Below are positions 28,308 to 37,065 of a stretch of DNA of 64,000 nt, piece after piece (within the stretch, counting starts at the first letter, position 1; each line of letters begins with the position of its first letter). The translations under genes and the position numbers were made by a program. A model generated the notes under the pieces. It was not told where the DNA came from, searched no databases, and saw only the letters and a program-made list of their open reading frames with translations. This DNA comes from UBA2241 sp963777895 (lineage in GTDB: Bacteria > Actinomycetota > Thermoleophilia > UBA2241): assembly GCA_963777895.1 (NCBI GenBank), contig CAVZSF010000002.1:1-64000 (forward strand), in the 5' to 3' direction.

Positions 28308-29278
28308 CGGTGCCGTCGCAGCCCGGCGCAGACGGGGCCGTCGAGTCCGCCGGCAACGGCCACCCGATGACGCCCGACGAGGCCATCGCGCGCATCCCGG
28401 CGTGGCAGGGTCACGAGATCCGCTGGCAGGAGCTCGGCGGCGGCATCACCAACCACAACTACATCGTGTGGGTGGACGGCGGGCCCGAGAAGGGCGGCGG
28501 CAAGTACGTGCTGCGCGTCCCCGGTCAGGGCACCGACATGTTCATCGACCGCGACAACGAGCGCGACTGCATGATCGAGGCCGCCAAGGCCGGCGTCGGG
28601 CCCGAGGTGGCGCACGTGATCGAGCCCGAGGGCGCCATGGTCATCGCCTTCGTCGACGGCGAGATCATGCACCCCGAGACGATGGCCGGGCACCCGGAGC
28701 GCATCCGGCAGGCGGTCGAGACGGCCCGTCTGGTACACGAGCGGGCCGTCTTCGGCCACGAGATCCACGTCTTCGAGATGATCCGCGGCTACACCAAGAT
28801 CGCGCGCGAGGTCGGCGCCCCGATGCCGGAGCGCGTCGAAGCCATGCTGAAGGCGCTCGACGACATCGAGGCCGCCTGCGGGCGCGACCAGCCTGCGGCG
28901 GTCGCCGCCCATAACGACCTGCTGAGCGAGAACTTCATCGTCGACGCCGACGGCCGCATGTGGATCATCGACTGGGAGTACGGCGGCATGACCGACCCGT
29001 ACTTCGACCTCGGCGACTTCGTGATGGAGCACCCCTTCTCGCGCGCCGAGGAGCGCCTCGTGATCGAGGCGTACTGCGGCGCGATGGACGAGAAGCGCTT
29101 CGCCCGCATGATGCTCTACAAGATGGTCTCTGGCGTGTGGTGGGGCGTGTGGGCGATGATCCAGCACACGGTCTCGAAGATCGACCACGACTACATGGAG
29201 TGGGGCATGGAGCGCGTCGCCCGCGCCGAAGCCGTCGTGGCGGACCCGGACTACCAGGAGTGGCTGGCGAGCGTCTGA
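28304..29278 (+). CDS. Choline/ethanolamine kinase-like phosphotransferase
   Basis: A 324-residue kinase. ATG 28304 overlaps the MtmB-like stop (ATGA). GGGITNHNYIVWV matches the ATP loop of choline/ethanolamine kinases (LicA/ChoK pattern G-x-T-N-x-N-Y). Brenner motif HNDLLSENFIV and IIDWEYGGMTDPYFDLGDF complete the active site, and HTVSKIDHDYMEWG is typical of the C-terminus. The reaction would be phosphorylation of choline, a methylated ethanolamine, or a similar amino-alcohol. Placed inside a demethylation cluster, it suggests a choline-like substrate; that step is inference. Confidence 0.88.
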   Translation: MTVPSQPGADGAVESAGNGHPMTPDEAIARIPAWQGHEIRWQELGGGITNHNYIVWVDGGPEKGGGKYVLRVPGQGTDMFIDRDNERDCMIEAAKAGVGPEVAHVIEPEGAMVIAFVDGEIMHPETMAGHPERIRQAVETARLVHERAVFGHEIHVFEMIRGYTKIAREVGAPMPERVEAMLKALDDIEAACGRDQPAAVAAHNDLLSENFIVDADGRMWIIDWEYGGMTDPYFDLGDFVMEHPFSRAEERLVIEAYCGAMDEKRFARMMLYKMVSGVWWGVWAMIQHTVSKIDHDYMEWGMERVARAEAVVADPDYQEWLASV

Positions 29279-29304
29279 TGGTGAACTACGAAAGGGGGCG
29301 ACAT

Positions 29305-30261
29305 ATGAGCAAGAAAGGACCGCGGATCTTCTTCGCCACCGACGTGCACGGCTCCGAGGTCTGCTGGCGCAAGTTCATCAACTCCGGCAAGCACTACGAA
29401 GCCGACGTGCTGATCCTCGGCGGCGACATGACCGGTAAGGCGATCGTGCCGTTCGCCGACGAGGGCGGCGACCGCTGGGTGTACCACATGCAGGACGTGC
29501 GCCACGAGCTCGCCGGCCAGGACGAGCTCGCCAAGGCCAAGCGCCTGGTGCGCGATCACGGCTACTACCCGGTCGTGATGAGCCATGAAGAGATGCAGCA
29601 CTACTCGGCCGACCCGAAGGCGCTCGACGCGCTCTTCGTCGAGCAGATGCGCAAGTCCATCGAGGAGTGGGTCGAGTTCGCCGACGAGCGCCTCGAGGGC
29701 AGCGGCATCCAGTGCATCGTCTGCCCCGGCAACGACGACACCTACGACATCGACGAGATCCTGGCCGCCTCGCGCACCATCCAGGTCGGCGAGGCGAACA
29801 TCATCGATCTGCCCAACGACTACCAGCTCGTGTCGAGCGGCTGGACCAACCCCACGCCGTGGGACACGCCTCGTGAGGAGGAGGAGGACAAGCTCAAGGA
29901 GCGCTTCATGACGGTCATCAGGACCGCCAGCGCGCCTCCCGACAGGCTCGTCTTCGGCCTGCACGCCCCGCCGTACGACACGCAGCTCGACGTGGCCCCC
30001 AAGATCATCTGGGAGAGCCTCGAGATCCAGGGACAAGACACCGCCCACGTGGGCTCGACGGCGGTCAGGGAGGTGATCGAGGAGGTCCAGCCGCTGCTCT
30101 CGCTGCACGGTCACATCCACGAGGGACGCGGCGCCATCCGCATGGGCAGGACGCTCGTTGTGAACCCGGGCAGCTCGTACGTCGAAGGCACCCTGGACGG
30201 GTGCGTCATCGAGCTCGACGGCAAGGACAAGGTGAAGAAGTACAGGCTTACCTCCGGGTGA
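29305..30261 (+). CDS. Calcineurin-like metallophosphoesterase
   Basis: A 318-residue phosphoesterase. ATG 29305 is preferred (AAAGGGGG upstream); an in-frame ATG at 29278 overlaps the previous stop. Metal-site motifs in order: FATDVHG (D-x-H), GGDMT (GD), CPGNDDTYD (a GNH-like site with Asp), GLHAPP and LHGHIHEG (GH-x-H). It would hydrolyse a phosphate ester, perhaps the product of the kinases next door. No signal peptide, so it is cytoplasmic. Confidence 0.9.
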   Translation: MSKKGPRIFFATDVHGSEVCWRKFINSGKHYEADVLILGGDMTGKAIVPFADEGGDRWVYHMQDVRHELAGQDELAKAKRLVRDHGYYPVVMSHEEMQHYSADPKALDALFVEQMRKSIEEWVEFADERLEGSGIQCIVCPGNDDTYDIDEILAASRTIQVGEANIIDLPNDYQLVSSGWTNPTPWDTPREEEEDKLKERFMTVIRTASAPPDRLVFGLHAPPYDTQLDVAPKIIWESLEIQGQDTAHVGSTAVREVIEEVQPLLSLHGHIHEGRGAIRMGRTLVVNPGSSYVEGTLDGCVIELDGKDKVKKYRLTSG

Positions 30262-30335
30262 ACGGGCCCGGGAGCATCGTGGACCGGCCGGGGCGGGGGG
30301 ACCGCACGGCCCAATCTGTAGGAGGAGGCTGATCC

Positions 30336-32081
30336 ATGGCGACAAGCGTGGAGCCACCAAAGCCGGCAGAACAGACACTCTTCGTAAGAAAGGCGAGCGG
30401 GCTCGTCAAGGGCTGGTCCGGCGGGGACGGGTTCCGGTACTCGTTCTTCTCGGTGAACCTGTTCCTGGCCGTCTGGTCGTTCGCCTACGCGACGTTCTTC
30501 CCGGGCGGCAGCATGTTCTGGGCGATCGTCATCACCGCCCTCTTCATGGTCCTCGAGATCATCGTGTACGCGGGGCTCATCTCCGCGATGCCGCGCGCCG
30601 GCGGCGACTACGTCTGGATGTCACGTATCTTCCACAGCGCCGTCGGCTTCATCATCGCCGCGGTGGGCTGGTGGTTCATCCTCTGGCTCTGGACCCCGAT
30701 CTACGCCGATATGGGCGTGCAGACCACGGTGAAGCCCATCTTCCGTATCCTCGGCTGGCACAGCGCGGCCGACTGGCTCAGCAGCCGCACCGGCATCTTC
30801 GTTTCCGCCCTCGTCGTCATCGCCATCGCCTCGATCCTCGTCGCGATCGGCATGAAGGCATACGCCAAGTTCCAGGTGTGGGCCATGTGGATCGGCCTCG
30901 CGGGCGTCATCGTCTGCGGTGTGCTGCTCCTCGTGACCTCCGGCGACTCCTTCAAGGAGAAGTTCAACGCCGCTGCCGAGAAGTACTACGGCGGCGACGC
31001 GGGCCTGCTCGACCTGACCAAGTACCAGCAGGACGAGGCCGGCCTCTTCGTCTACGACGACGCGGGCAACATGGTCGTCGCCGAGGGCGAGACCAACGCC
31101 GGCGCGTTCCAGGCCATCGAGGCCATCGGTGAGGGCACCGGCATGCCGAAATCCACGTTCGACGGCGGCTTCGGCAAGTACACGTGGTACCTCATCCCGT
31201 TCATGCTGTTCTGGATGGCCTGGCCAAACTGGGGGGCGACCCTGTACGGCGAGGTGCGCGGAGCCAAGGACTTCCGCAAGAACATCTACCAGATGCTCGG
31301 CGGCCTCTTCGTGCCCACGCTCATCGCCCTCGCCTTCCTGGGCCTCATGACCTGGAAGGTCGGCTACCAGGCGTTCATGGGAACGATGGCGTCATTCTGG
31401 TGGGGCATCTCACCGATCGGCGGCGACTACATCTCGCCGACGGCGATGATCTCCTGGATCGTGCCGAACGCGGCCTTCCAGGTCATCCTCATCGCCTCCA
31501 TCAGCCTCTTGCTCTTCGGCTGGTTCGGCACGCTGTTCCTGTCGTCGACCCGCATGATCTTTGCGTCGGCCTTCGACCGGATCCTGCCTGAAGGCGCCGC
31601 GAAGGTGACGAACTCGGGCGTGCCCGTCATCGCCCTGGTGCTGATGACCATCCCCTCGATCATCATGGCGGCGCTCTACGCCTACACACCCATCAACGAC
31701 ACCTACGGCGTCACCATCGTCAAGCTCTTCACGTACGACGCCACGCTGGGCATCGTCATCATGTTCCTGGGCTCGGCGCTCGCCTTCATGGTCATGAAGT
31801 GGCGGGCCTCGCAGATCTGGGAGAGCTCGTCGCTGCCCAAGGGCGGGCTCGGCGGTATCCCGTGGATGGCCATCGTGGCGTTCATCTACTCAGCCTTCAT
31901 GGCCTGGGTGATCTACCGCTTCATCGTCGACGACATGTACGGCGTGAACAACAGGGACTCGGCCATCTTCATGGGCGTCCTGTACGTGCTCGCGATCGCC
32001 GTCTGGGTCGTCGCCTGGGCGGTGCGCAAGAGCCAGGGCATGGAGCTCGAGGCGGTCGCCAAGGAGATCCCGGTCGAATGA
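30336..32081 (+). CDS. APC-superfamily amino acid/amine permease
   Basis: A 581-residue permease with about 12 membrane spans. ATG 30336 follows TAGGAGGAGG. Helix 1 region and ISAMPRAGGDYVWMSRIF after helix 2 are the usual APC signature. A long soluble loop around residues 210-280 is unusual for the family. It probably imports the amine or amino-alcohol used by the cluster, but the substrate cannot be read from the sequence. It ends at TGA 32081 before a GC-rich hairpin. Confidence 0.9.
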   Translation: MATSVEPPKPAEQTLFVRKASGLVKGWSGGDGFRYSFFSVNLFLAVWSFAYATFFPGGSMFWAIVITALFMVLEIIVYAGLISAMPRAGGDYVWMSRIFHSAVGFIIAAVGWWFILWLWTPIYADMGVQTTVKPIFRILGWHSAADWLSSRTGIFVSALVVIAIASILVAIGMKAYAKFQVWAMWIGLAGVIVCGVLLLVTSGDSFKEKFNAAAEKYYGGDAGLLDLTKYQQDEAGLFVYDDAGNMVVAEGETNAGAFQAIEAIGEGTGMPKSTFDGGFGKYTWYLIPFMLFWMAWPNWGATLYGEVRGAKDFRKNIYQMLGGLFVPTLIALAFLGLMTWKVGYQAFMGTMASFWWGISPIGGDYISPTAMISWIVPNAAFQVILIASISLLLFGWFGTLFLSSTRMIFASAFDRILPEGAAKVTNSGVPVIALVLMTIPSIIMAALYAYTPINDTYGVTIVKLFTYDATLGIVIMFLGSALAFMVMKWRASQIWESSSLPKGGLGGIPWMAIVAFIYSAFMAWVIYRFIVDDMYGVNNRDSAIFMGVLYVLAIAVWVVAWAVRKSQGMELEAVAKEIPVE

Positions 32082-32116
32082 CCGCGTAAGCGAGCGCTGG
32101 GAAAGCCCCCCGAGGA

Positions 32117-32157
32117 GGGGCCGGCGGGCAGCTTCACCTGCCCGGCCCGCCGGCCCC
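32117..32157 (+). terminator. GC-rich hairpin after the first permease
   Basis: GGGGCCGGCGGGC (32117-32129) pairs perfectly with GCCCGCCGGCCCC (32145-32157). There is no T-tract. It may attenuate read-through between the first and second parts of the cluster. Confidence 0.5.
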
Positions 32158-32269
32158 ATCCCTCGCCCGGCTGAGCCCCGCGAGCGAGACCACGACGCGA
32201 CCGGCGGCGGGACGACGAACATGCGACCCCGTCCCGCCGCCCGGCTGCAGAGGAGAGTGAACTCAGCCC

Positions 32270-33083
32270 ATGGCCAAACCCTTCATCCTGCCGAAGGACA
32301 TCCCGATCGAGCAGTACCCGAGCCCCGAGGTCTTCCTCAGCGAGGGTAAGCGGCTCGTGGAGGAGGGCCAGAAGCGCGGCATCGTCATGCGCGTCATGGG
32401 TCCGCTCGCGCTGCACTACTACTTCCCGGACCAGATCGACCTGTACGCGAAGCTCGAACGCCTCGGCGAGCGCTACTTCACCGACATCGACTACGCCGCC
32501 TACGGCAAGGGCCGCAAGCACATGATCAACTTCATGAAGGACATGGGCTACGAGGCCGACCAGCAGACGATGGTCATCTCGGGCAAGACGCGACACATCT
32601 ACTACGCCGGTCCCGTCCCGATGATCGATGTCTTCTTCGACAAGCTCGACTACTGCCACCCGATCGAGTACGACGGGCGTCTCGAGAAGGACCAGTGGTC
32701 CGTGCCGCTCAGCGACATCCTGCTGCAGAAGCTGCAGATCGTGGAGATCAACGACAAGGACCTCAAGGACATCGAGTACCTCTTCGTCACCTGCGAGCTG
32801 GGCAGCGACGACGACAAGAAGATCAACCAGGACTACGTCGCGAAGCGCTTCGCCGACGACTGGGGCTTCTGGTACACGGCGACGCAGCTGAACCTTCCCA
32901 AGGTGAAGACGCACTGCGACGAGGTGCCCGCCCTGACGCCCGAGATGCGCGAGCGCATCAAGAGGCAGGCGGACACGCTGCTGGCGCGCGTCGAGGCCGA
33001 GCCCAAGACGCAAGGGCTGGAACAAGCGCGCCAAGAAGGGCGCATCCAAGATCTGGTACAACGAGGGCTTTTCGGACTGGTGA
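32270..33083 (+). CDS. Nucleotidyltransferase-fold protein (AbiEii/NTP_transf-like)
   Basis: About 271 residues; ATG 32270 follows AGAGGAGAG. VMGPLALHYYFPD, RYFTDIDYAAYGKGRKHM, PMIDVFFDKLDYCHPI and LSDILLQKLQIVEINDKDLKDI follow the AbiEii-like nucleotidyltransferase layout, with Asp pairs as possible metal ligands. The open frame reaches 33133, but codons after about 33012 turn CAA/GAA-rich. The other frame gives KGWNKRAKKGASKIWYNEGFSDW in normal high-GC codons and stops at TGA 33081-33083. One extra base near 33012 explains this. Its role in amine metabolism is unknown; it lies 46 bp before mtbB. Confidence 0.7.
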
Positions 33084-33129
33084 GCCGGCTGGACAGCTCA
33101 GACGCGACGAGAAGAGGAGGCCGCAAGGC

Positions 33130-34551
33130 ATGAAGATCCTCACGAGGATGGGCGACGGCTCCAACGTCGAGCTGACCCGCGACGAGCTCCGCACCGAGTT
33201 CGAGCAGGGGTCCGAAGTCGCCGCCAAGAAGGCGAAGATCCCGGCGCTCACCGAGAACGAGGTCGACTGGCTCGTCGACTGTTTCGCGGCGCCGACGCGC
33301 ATCTGGGGGGTGCAGCGCGGTCACGAGGTCGTCATGACCAAGGACGGCTGCGTGAACGCCCTGAACTCCTCGCGCATGTCGAGCGGCGTGACCGCGCCGG
33401 TCAACCGCGAGGTCGGCGTGCGCCTCTTCGAGTCGATGCTCGGCTTCGACTCGATGGAGCTCGCCCACAACGACTACTCCGTCAAGCCGCAGCGCTTCCT
33501 CAAGGCGCTCGAGCAGGTCCACATGGAGCTCCTGCAGGAGATCACGATCTTCCCGCTGCTCTACGGCTTCATGCCCAACCTGGGCCTGTACTACCGGCCC
33601 GACGGCTCGTACCCGAACCCGTCCGACCTGCTCCAGGCGGGCGACATCGCCGGCGCCCGGCGCACGCAGGAAGAGGCCCTCGAGACCTGCCTGCACGACT
33701 GCATCGAGATGAGCGACTGCATGGTCGAGATGGGCGCCGACGGCATCGACTACGACACGGTGGCCTCGACGGGCGACGGCGAGTTCCTCGCCGTGCTCAA
33801 GACGACCGAGCACGTCGCCGGCGAGACCGGCATGCCCGTCGAGATCGGCATGGCCGCCGAGATGGTGCTCGGCTTCCACGGCGAGCTCGAGTACGACGGC
33901 GTGCGGCTCGCCGGCCTCTGGCCGCACGAGCAGCTCAAGCTGTGCGAGAAGGCGGGCGCGGCCATCTTCGGGCCGGTCGTGAACACGAACACCAAGAAGA
34001 CGATCCCGTGGAACCTCGGCCGCGCCCTCACCTTCATCAAGGCGTGCACCGAGATCGCGACCATCCCCGTGCACGCCAACGTGGGCATGGGCGTGGGCGG
34101 CGTGCCGATGTTCGAGACGCCCGCCGTCGACGCCGTCACCCGGGCCAGCGCGGCGATGATCGAGATCGCCCGCTGCGACGGGTTGTAGGTGGGCACGGGC
34201 GATCCTGCCGGGATGCACATGGCGCATCTGCTGGCCTCGTCCATGGGCGGAATCCGGGCTGCTGGAGATCTGGTAGCCAGGATGGAGCTCAAGAAGATGA
34301 GGATCACGGAGGCCAAGCAGTACGTCGCCGACAAGCTGCACGTGTCGCCGCTCGACCTGAGCGACCCGACGATGATGCGTCAGCTCCGCGAGGAGCTCGA
34401 CATCGGCGTGGTGACCGGCGTCCCCGGCATCGCGAAGGGCATGGCCGCCAAGGTGCGCATCGCCGAGCTGCTCGACATCGAGATCAACTCGGTGAACCAG
34501 TTCATGCGCAAGACCGGGCTGCAGCGGGGAGCGCCGGCGCCCGCGAGCTGA
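33130..34551 (+). CDS. mtbB: Dimethylamine methyltransferase MtbB with in-frame amber (pyrrolysine) codon
   Basis: A 473-residue protein if TAG 34186-34188 is read through (residue 353). ATG 33130 follows AGGAGG. Before the amber it matches MtbB: TRMGDGSNVELTRDEL, GLYYRPDGSYPNPSDLL, HGELEYDGVRLAGLWPHEQ, FGPVVNTNTKKTIPWNL, VTRASAAMIEIARCDGL. After it, in the same frame, comes VGTGDPAGMHMAHLLASSMGG, then IRAAGDLVARM and QLREELDIGVVTGVPGIAKG. These continue the MtbB C-terminus. In Methanosarcina MtbB the pyrrolysine (about residue 356) lies at the same DGI-Pyl-IGVGDP site. MtbB demethylates dimethylamine to a corrinoid protein. It ends at TGA 34549-34551. No pyl genes are in the window, so decoding depends on genes elsewhere. 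Confidence 0.92.
34186..34188 (+). other. In-frame TAG, predicted pyrrolysine codon
   Basis: TTG TAG GTG within mtbB. The TAG stands at the exact pyrrolysine site of the MtbB family, and the downstream frame is conserved to a TGA stop. A GTG follows directly, so a naive annotation would call two genes. Confidence 0.88.
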
Positions 34552-34576
34552 GCCGAAGCGCCGGCGCTTCGGCTCA
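34549..34576 (+). terminator. Perfect palindrome at the end of mtbB
   Basis: TGAGCCGAAGCGCC and GGCGCTTCGGCTCA form a 14-bp perfect inverted repeat that begins with the stop codon itself. There is no T-tract. It is probably a terminator or mRNA-stabilising hairpin between mtbB and the SDR promoter. Confidence 0.55.
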
Positions 34577-34660
34577 GCCGGGCGCCGGCGCAGCGCCACT
34601 GTCTGGAAGCCCTTCGCCACGTGGTGACGAGGACCTCACCCGGCCGGCGATGTAAGCTTT

Positions 34661-34680
34661 TGTTTGGTTCTGTTCGATTG
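34661..34680 (+). promoter_or_regulatory. Second candidate DeoR operator, before the SDR gene
   Basis: TGTTTGGTTC and TGTTCGATTG stand in tandem with 10-bp phasing, the same layout as at 22557-22576. TTGTTT (34660-34665) and GATAGC (34682-34687) are possible promoter hexamers, so the repeats would cover the spacer. Local GC is low compared with the surroundings. Confidence 0.6.
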
Positions 34681-34725
34681 TGATAGCGTCCGGACGGCAG
34701 GGACGCAGACGACAGGAGGCGAGGA

Positions 34726-35493
34726 GTGAGCGGCAGACTCGAAGGCAAGGTGGCGCTGATCACGGGCACGGGTATGGGCCAGGGCCGGGAGGCCTGCCGG
34801 CTCTTCGCCGAGCACGGCGCGAAGATCATCGCGCTCGAGATCGACAAGCAGGCGCTTGACGAGACCGTCGCGCTCGTGAAGGGCGAGGGCGGCGAGATCG
34901 CCGGCTTCGTCGCCGACGTCGCCGACGAGGCGCAGGTCAAGGCCGGCGTCGACGGCGGCGTCGCGCAGTTCGGCAAGCTCGACATCGTCTACAACAACGC
35001 CGGCGTGCTGTGGCGCGACTACGACTTCAGCGTGGTCGACACGCCGCGCGACCACTGGGACAAGGTCATCGGCATCAACCTCACCGGCGTCTTCCTCGTG
35101 CTCAAGTACTGCGTGCCGCACCTGAAGGCGAACGGCGGCGGCTCGATCATCAACGTGGGCTCGATCTCGGCGCTGGTCGGCTTCTCGCGTCCGCAGGACG
35201 CCTACACCAGCGCGAAGGGCGCCCTCATCGCCCTGACGAAGTCGCTCGCCGTGCAGTACGGCCCCGACAAGATCCGCGCCAACATCATCCACCCCGGCAT
35301 CATCGACACCCCGATGCAGGCCACGGAGATGGCCAAGCCGGAGTGGGTCGAGGACGTCATCAACGCGATCCCGCTGCGCCGTGTCGGCCAGCCGCGCGAC
35401 ATCGCCAACGCCGCCCTCTTCCTGGCGAGCGACGAGGCGTCCTGGGTCACCGGCGCCGAGCTGCTCGTCGACGGCGGTTTCATCGCGACGTGA
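34726..35493 (+). CDS. Short-chain dehydrogenase/reductase
   Basis: A 255-residue classical SDR. GTG 34726 follows AGGAGG. NAD(P) motif TGTGMGQG (TGxxxGxG), acidic residue after strand 2 (ALEID, favouring NAD), NNAG, catalytic Ser in VGSISAL and YTSAK, and the C-terminal LLVDGGF. It would oxidise an alcohol to an aldehyde or ketone. In this cluster an amino-alcohol or its gamma-glutamyl derivative is a reasonable substrate, feeding the AOR downstream. It lies 1 bp from the glutamine-synthetase-like gene. Confidence 0.92.
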   Translation: MSGRLEGKVALITGTGMGQGREACRLFAEHGAKIIALEIDKQALDETVALVKGEGGEIAGFVADVADEAQVKAGVDGGVAQFGKLDIVYNNAGVLWRDYDFSVVDTPRDHWDKVIGINLTGVFLVLKYCVPHLKANGGGSIINVGSISALVGFSRPQDAYTSAKGALIALTKSLAVQYGPDKIRANIIHPGIIDTPMQATEMAKPEWVEDVINAIPLRRVGQPRDIANAALFLASDEASWVTGAELLVDGGFIAT

Positions 35494-35494
35494 C

Positions 35495-36979
35495 ATGACG
35501 CCTCAAGCAGACAACCGCAGACGCGATGCGCCGCCGCCGTCGATGATCCCCGACACGCCCGCGCAGCTCATCAGCTGGATCAGGAGCGTGGGCGTGGAGA
35601 TGGTGAACCTGCGCGTCACCGACCTCAACGGCTTCACGCGACAGTTGAGCTTCCCGCCGTCGGCCGTGGACGAGGAGCTCCTCACGGCCGGCACCGGGGC
35701 CGGCATGTCCAACTACCCCGGCTACCGCAAGATCGAGGCCTCGGACATGCGCATGGTCCCCGACCTGCCGACCGCCTTCCTCGACCCTTGCACCGAGACC
35801 AAGACGCTGAACATCCTCTGCTTCATCCGTAACGCGGACGGAAGCGACTTCAGCCGCTGCCCGCGCAGCATCCTGCGCCGTGCCGTGGAGCGCCTCACGG
35901 CGGTCGCCGGCAAGGGCCAGCTCATGGTGCTGCCCGAGCTCGAGTTCTACGTCTTCGACGACGTGCGCTACGCCTCGGCACCCGACCGCCAGACGGTGGT
36001 CGTCGACGCCGAGGAGGCCGCCTGGAACTCAGACTCCGACGAGTGGGGCCCGAACTCGGGCTACCACCTGGGGCGGGCCATCGGACAGCACGCCGCCCCG
36101 CCGCGCGACCACCTCTACGAGCTGCGCTCGGACATCGTGCGCTCGCTCGGCGAGTGCGGCGTGCCCATCAAGTACCACCACCACGAGCTTGGCGGTCCCG
36201 GCCAGGTCGAGATCGAGTTCCGCTTCGAGCCTGCTCTGGCGGCCGGCGACCACATGCAGATGAGCAAGGACATCATCAAGTCCGTCTCCCTGCGTCACGG
36301 CAAGACCGCGACCTTCATGCCCAAGCCGCTCCACGACGAGGCCGGCAACGGCATGCACTTCCACCTCTACCTCAAGGAGGGCGGCAAGTCGCTCTTCTAC
36401 GAGGAAGGCACCTACGCCTCGCTCAGCGAGCCGGCGCTCTTCGCCATCGGGGGGCTCCTGCACCACACCCCCGCCATGATGGCGATCGGCAATCCGAGCA
36501 CGAACTCCTACCGCCGCTTCGCGCCCGGCCTGGCCGCCCCGGTGCACCTGTTCTTCGGGCTGGCCAATCGCAGCGCGGCGCTCAGGATCCCCGCCTACGG
36601 CATCTCGCCGACGGGGCAGCGCATCGAATACCGCATGGCCGACCCCATCGGTAACCCTTACCTGACGCTCGCCACCGTGGTGGCCGCCATGGCCGACGGC
36701 ATCGAGCAGAAGATGCACCCCAAGGAGCACGGCTTCGGGCCCTTCGAGGTGAACGTCTACACGCTGCCGGAGGACGAGCAGGCCAAGATGAAGCAGGCGC
36801 CGACCAGCCTGCAACTCGCCCTCGACGCGCTGCGCGACGACCACGAGTTCCTCACGGCGAGCGGCATCGTCGACGAGGCGTTCGTGGACGACTGGATCGA
36901 CCTCAAGATGAAGAACGAGGTGGGGCCCATGGCCATCCGGCCCCACCCCTACGAGTTCGCCCTGTATTACGACCGCTGA
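35495..36979 (+). CDS. Glutamine synthetase-like gamma-glutamyl ligase 1
   Basis: A 494-residue GS-fold ligase. ATG 35495 begins 1 bp after the SDR stop, so translation is coupled. The N-terminal beta-grasp has EMVNLRVTDLNGFTRQLSF. The catalytic domain has LPELEFYVFDD, GGPGQVEIEFRF, KTATFMPKP, NGMHFHLYL, NPSTNSYRRFAPG and RIEYRMADPIGNPYL. GS relatives in amine catabolism (GmaS, PuuA, actinobacterial GlnA3/GlnA4) join glutamate to methylamine, polyamines or ethanolamine. The context favours such a role over ammonia assimilation. A GS adenylylation-type C-terminus is not obvious. Confidence 0.88.
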   Translation: MTPQADNRRRDAPPPSMIPDTPAQLISWIRSVGVEMVNLRVTDLNGFTRQLSFPPSAVDEELLTAGTGAGMSNYPGYRKIEASDMRMVPDLPTAFLDPCTETKTLNILCFIRNADGSDFSRCPRSILRRAVERLTAVAGKGQLMVLPELEFYVFDDVRYASAPDRQTVVVDAEEAAWNSDSDEWGPNSGYHLGRAIGQHAAPPRDHLYELRSDIVRSLGECGVPIKYHHHELGGPGQVEIEFRFEPALAAGDHMQMSKDIIKSVSLRHGKTATFMPKPLHDEAGNGMHFHLYLKEGGKSLFYEEGTYASLSEPALFAIGGLLHHTPAMMAIGNPSTNSYRRFAPGLAAPVHLFFGLANRSAALRIPAYGISPTGQRIEYRMADPIGNPYLTLATVVAAMADGIEQKMHPKEHGFGPFEVNVYTLPEDEQAKMKQAPTSLQLALDALRDDHEFLTASGIVDEAFVDDWIDLKMKNEVGPMAIRPHPYEFALYYDR

Positions 36980-37065
36980 CCGGAGCGACGGCCCGCCGTG
37001 AGGGGGGCCGGGGCCGGGGCGGAGCCCCCGGCCCGCCCCGCCGGCGGGGGAGTGGAGGTAACGGG

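Noticed and set aside
34189..34551. Separate small gene starting at GTG right after the TAG
   Set aside because: It has no ribosome-binding site of its own and its protein is the MtbB C-terminus in the same frame as the upstream part; read-through explains it better.
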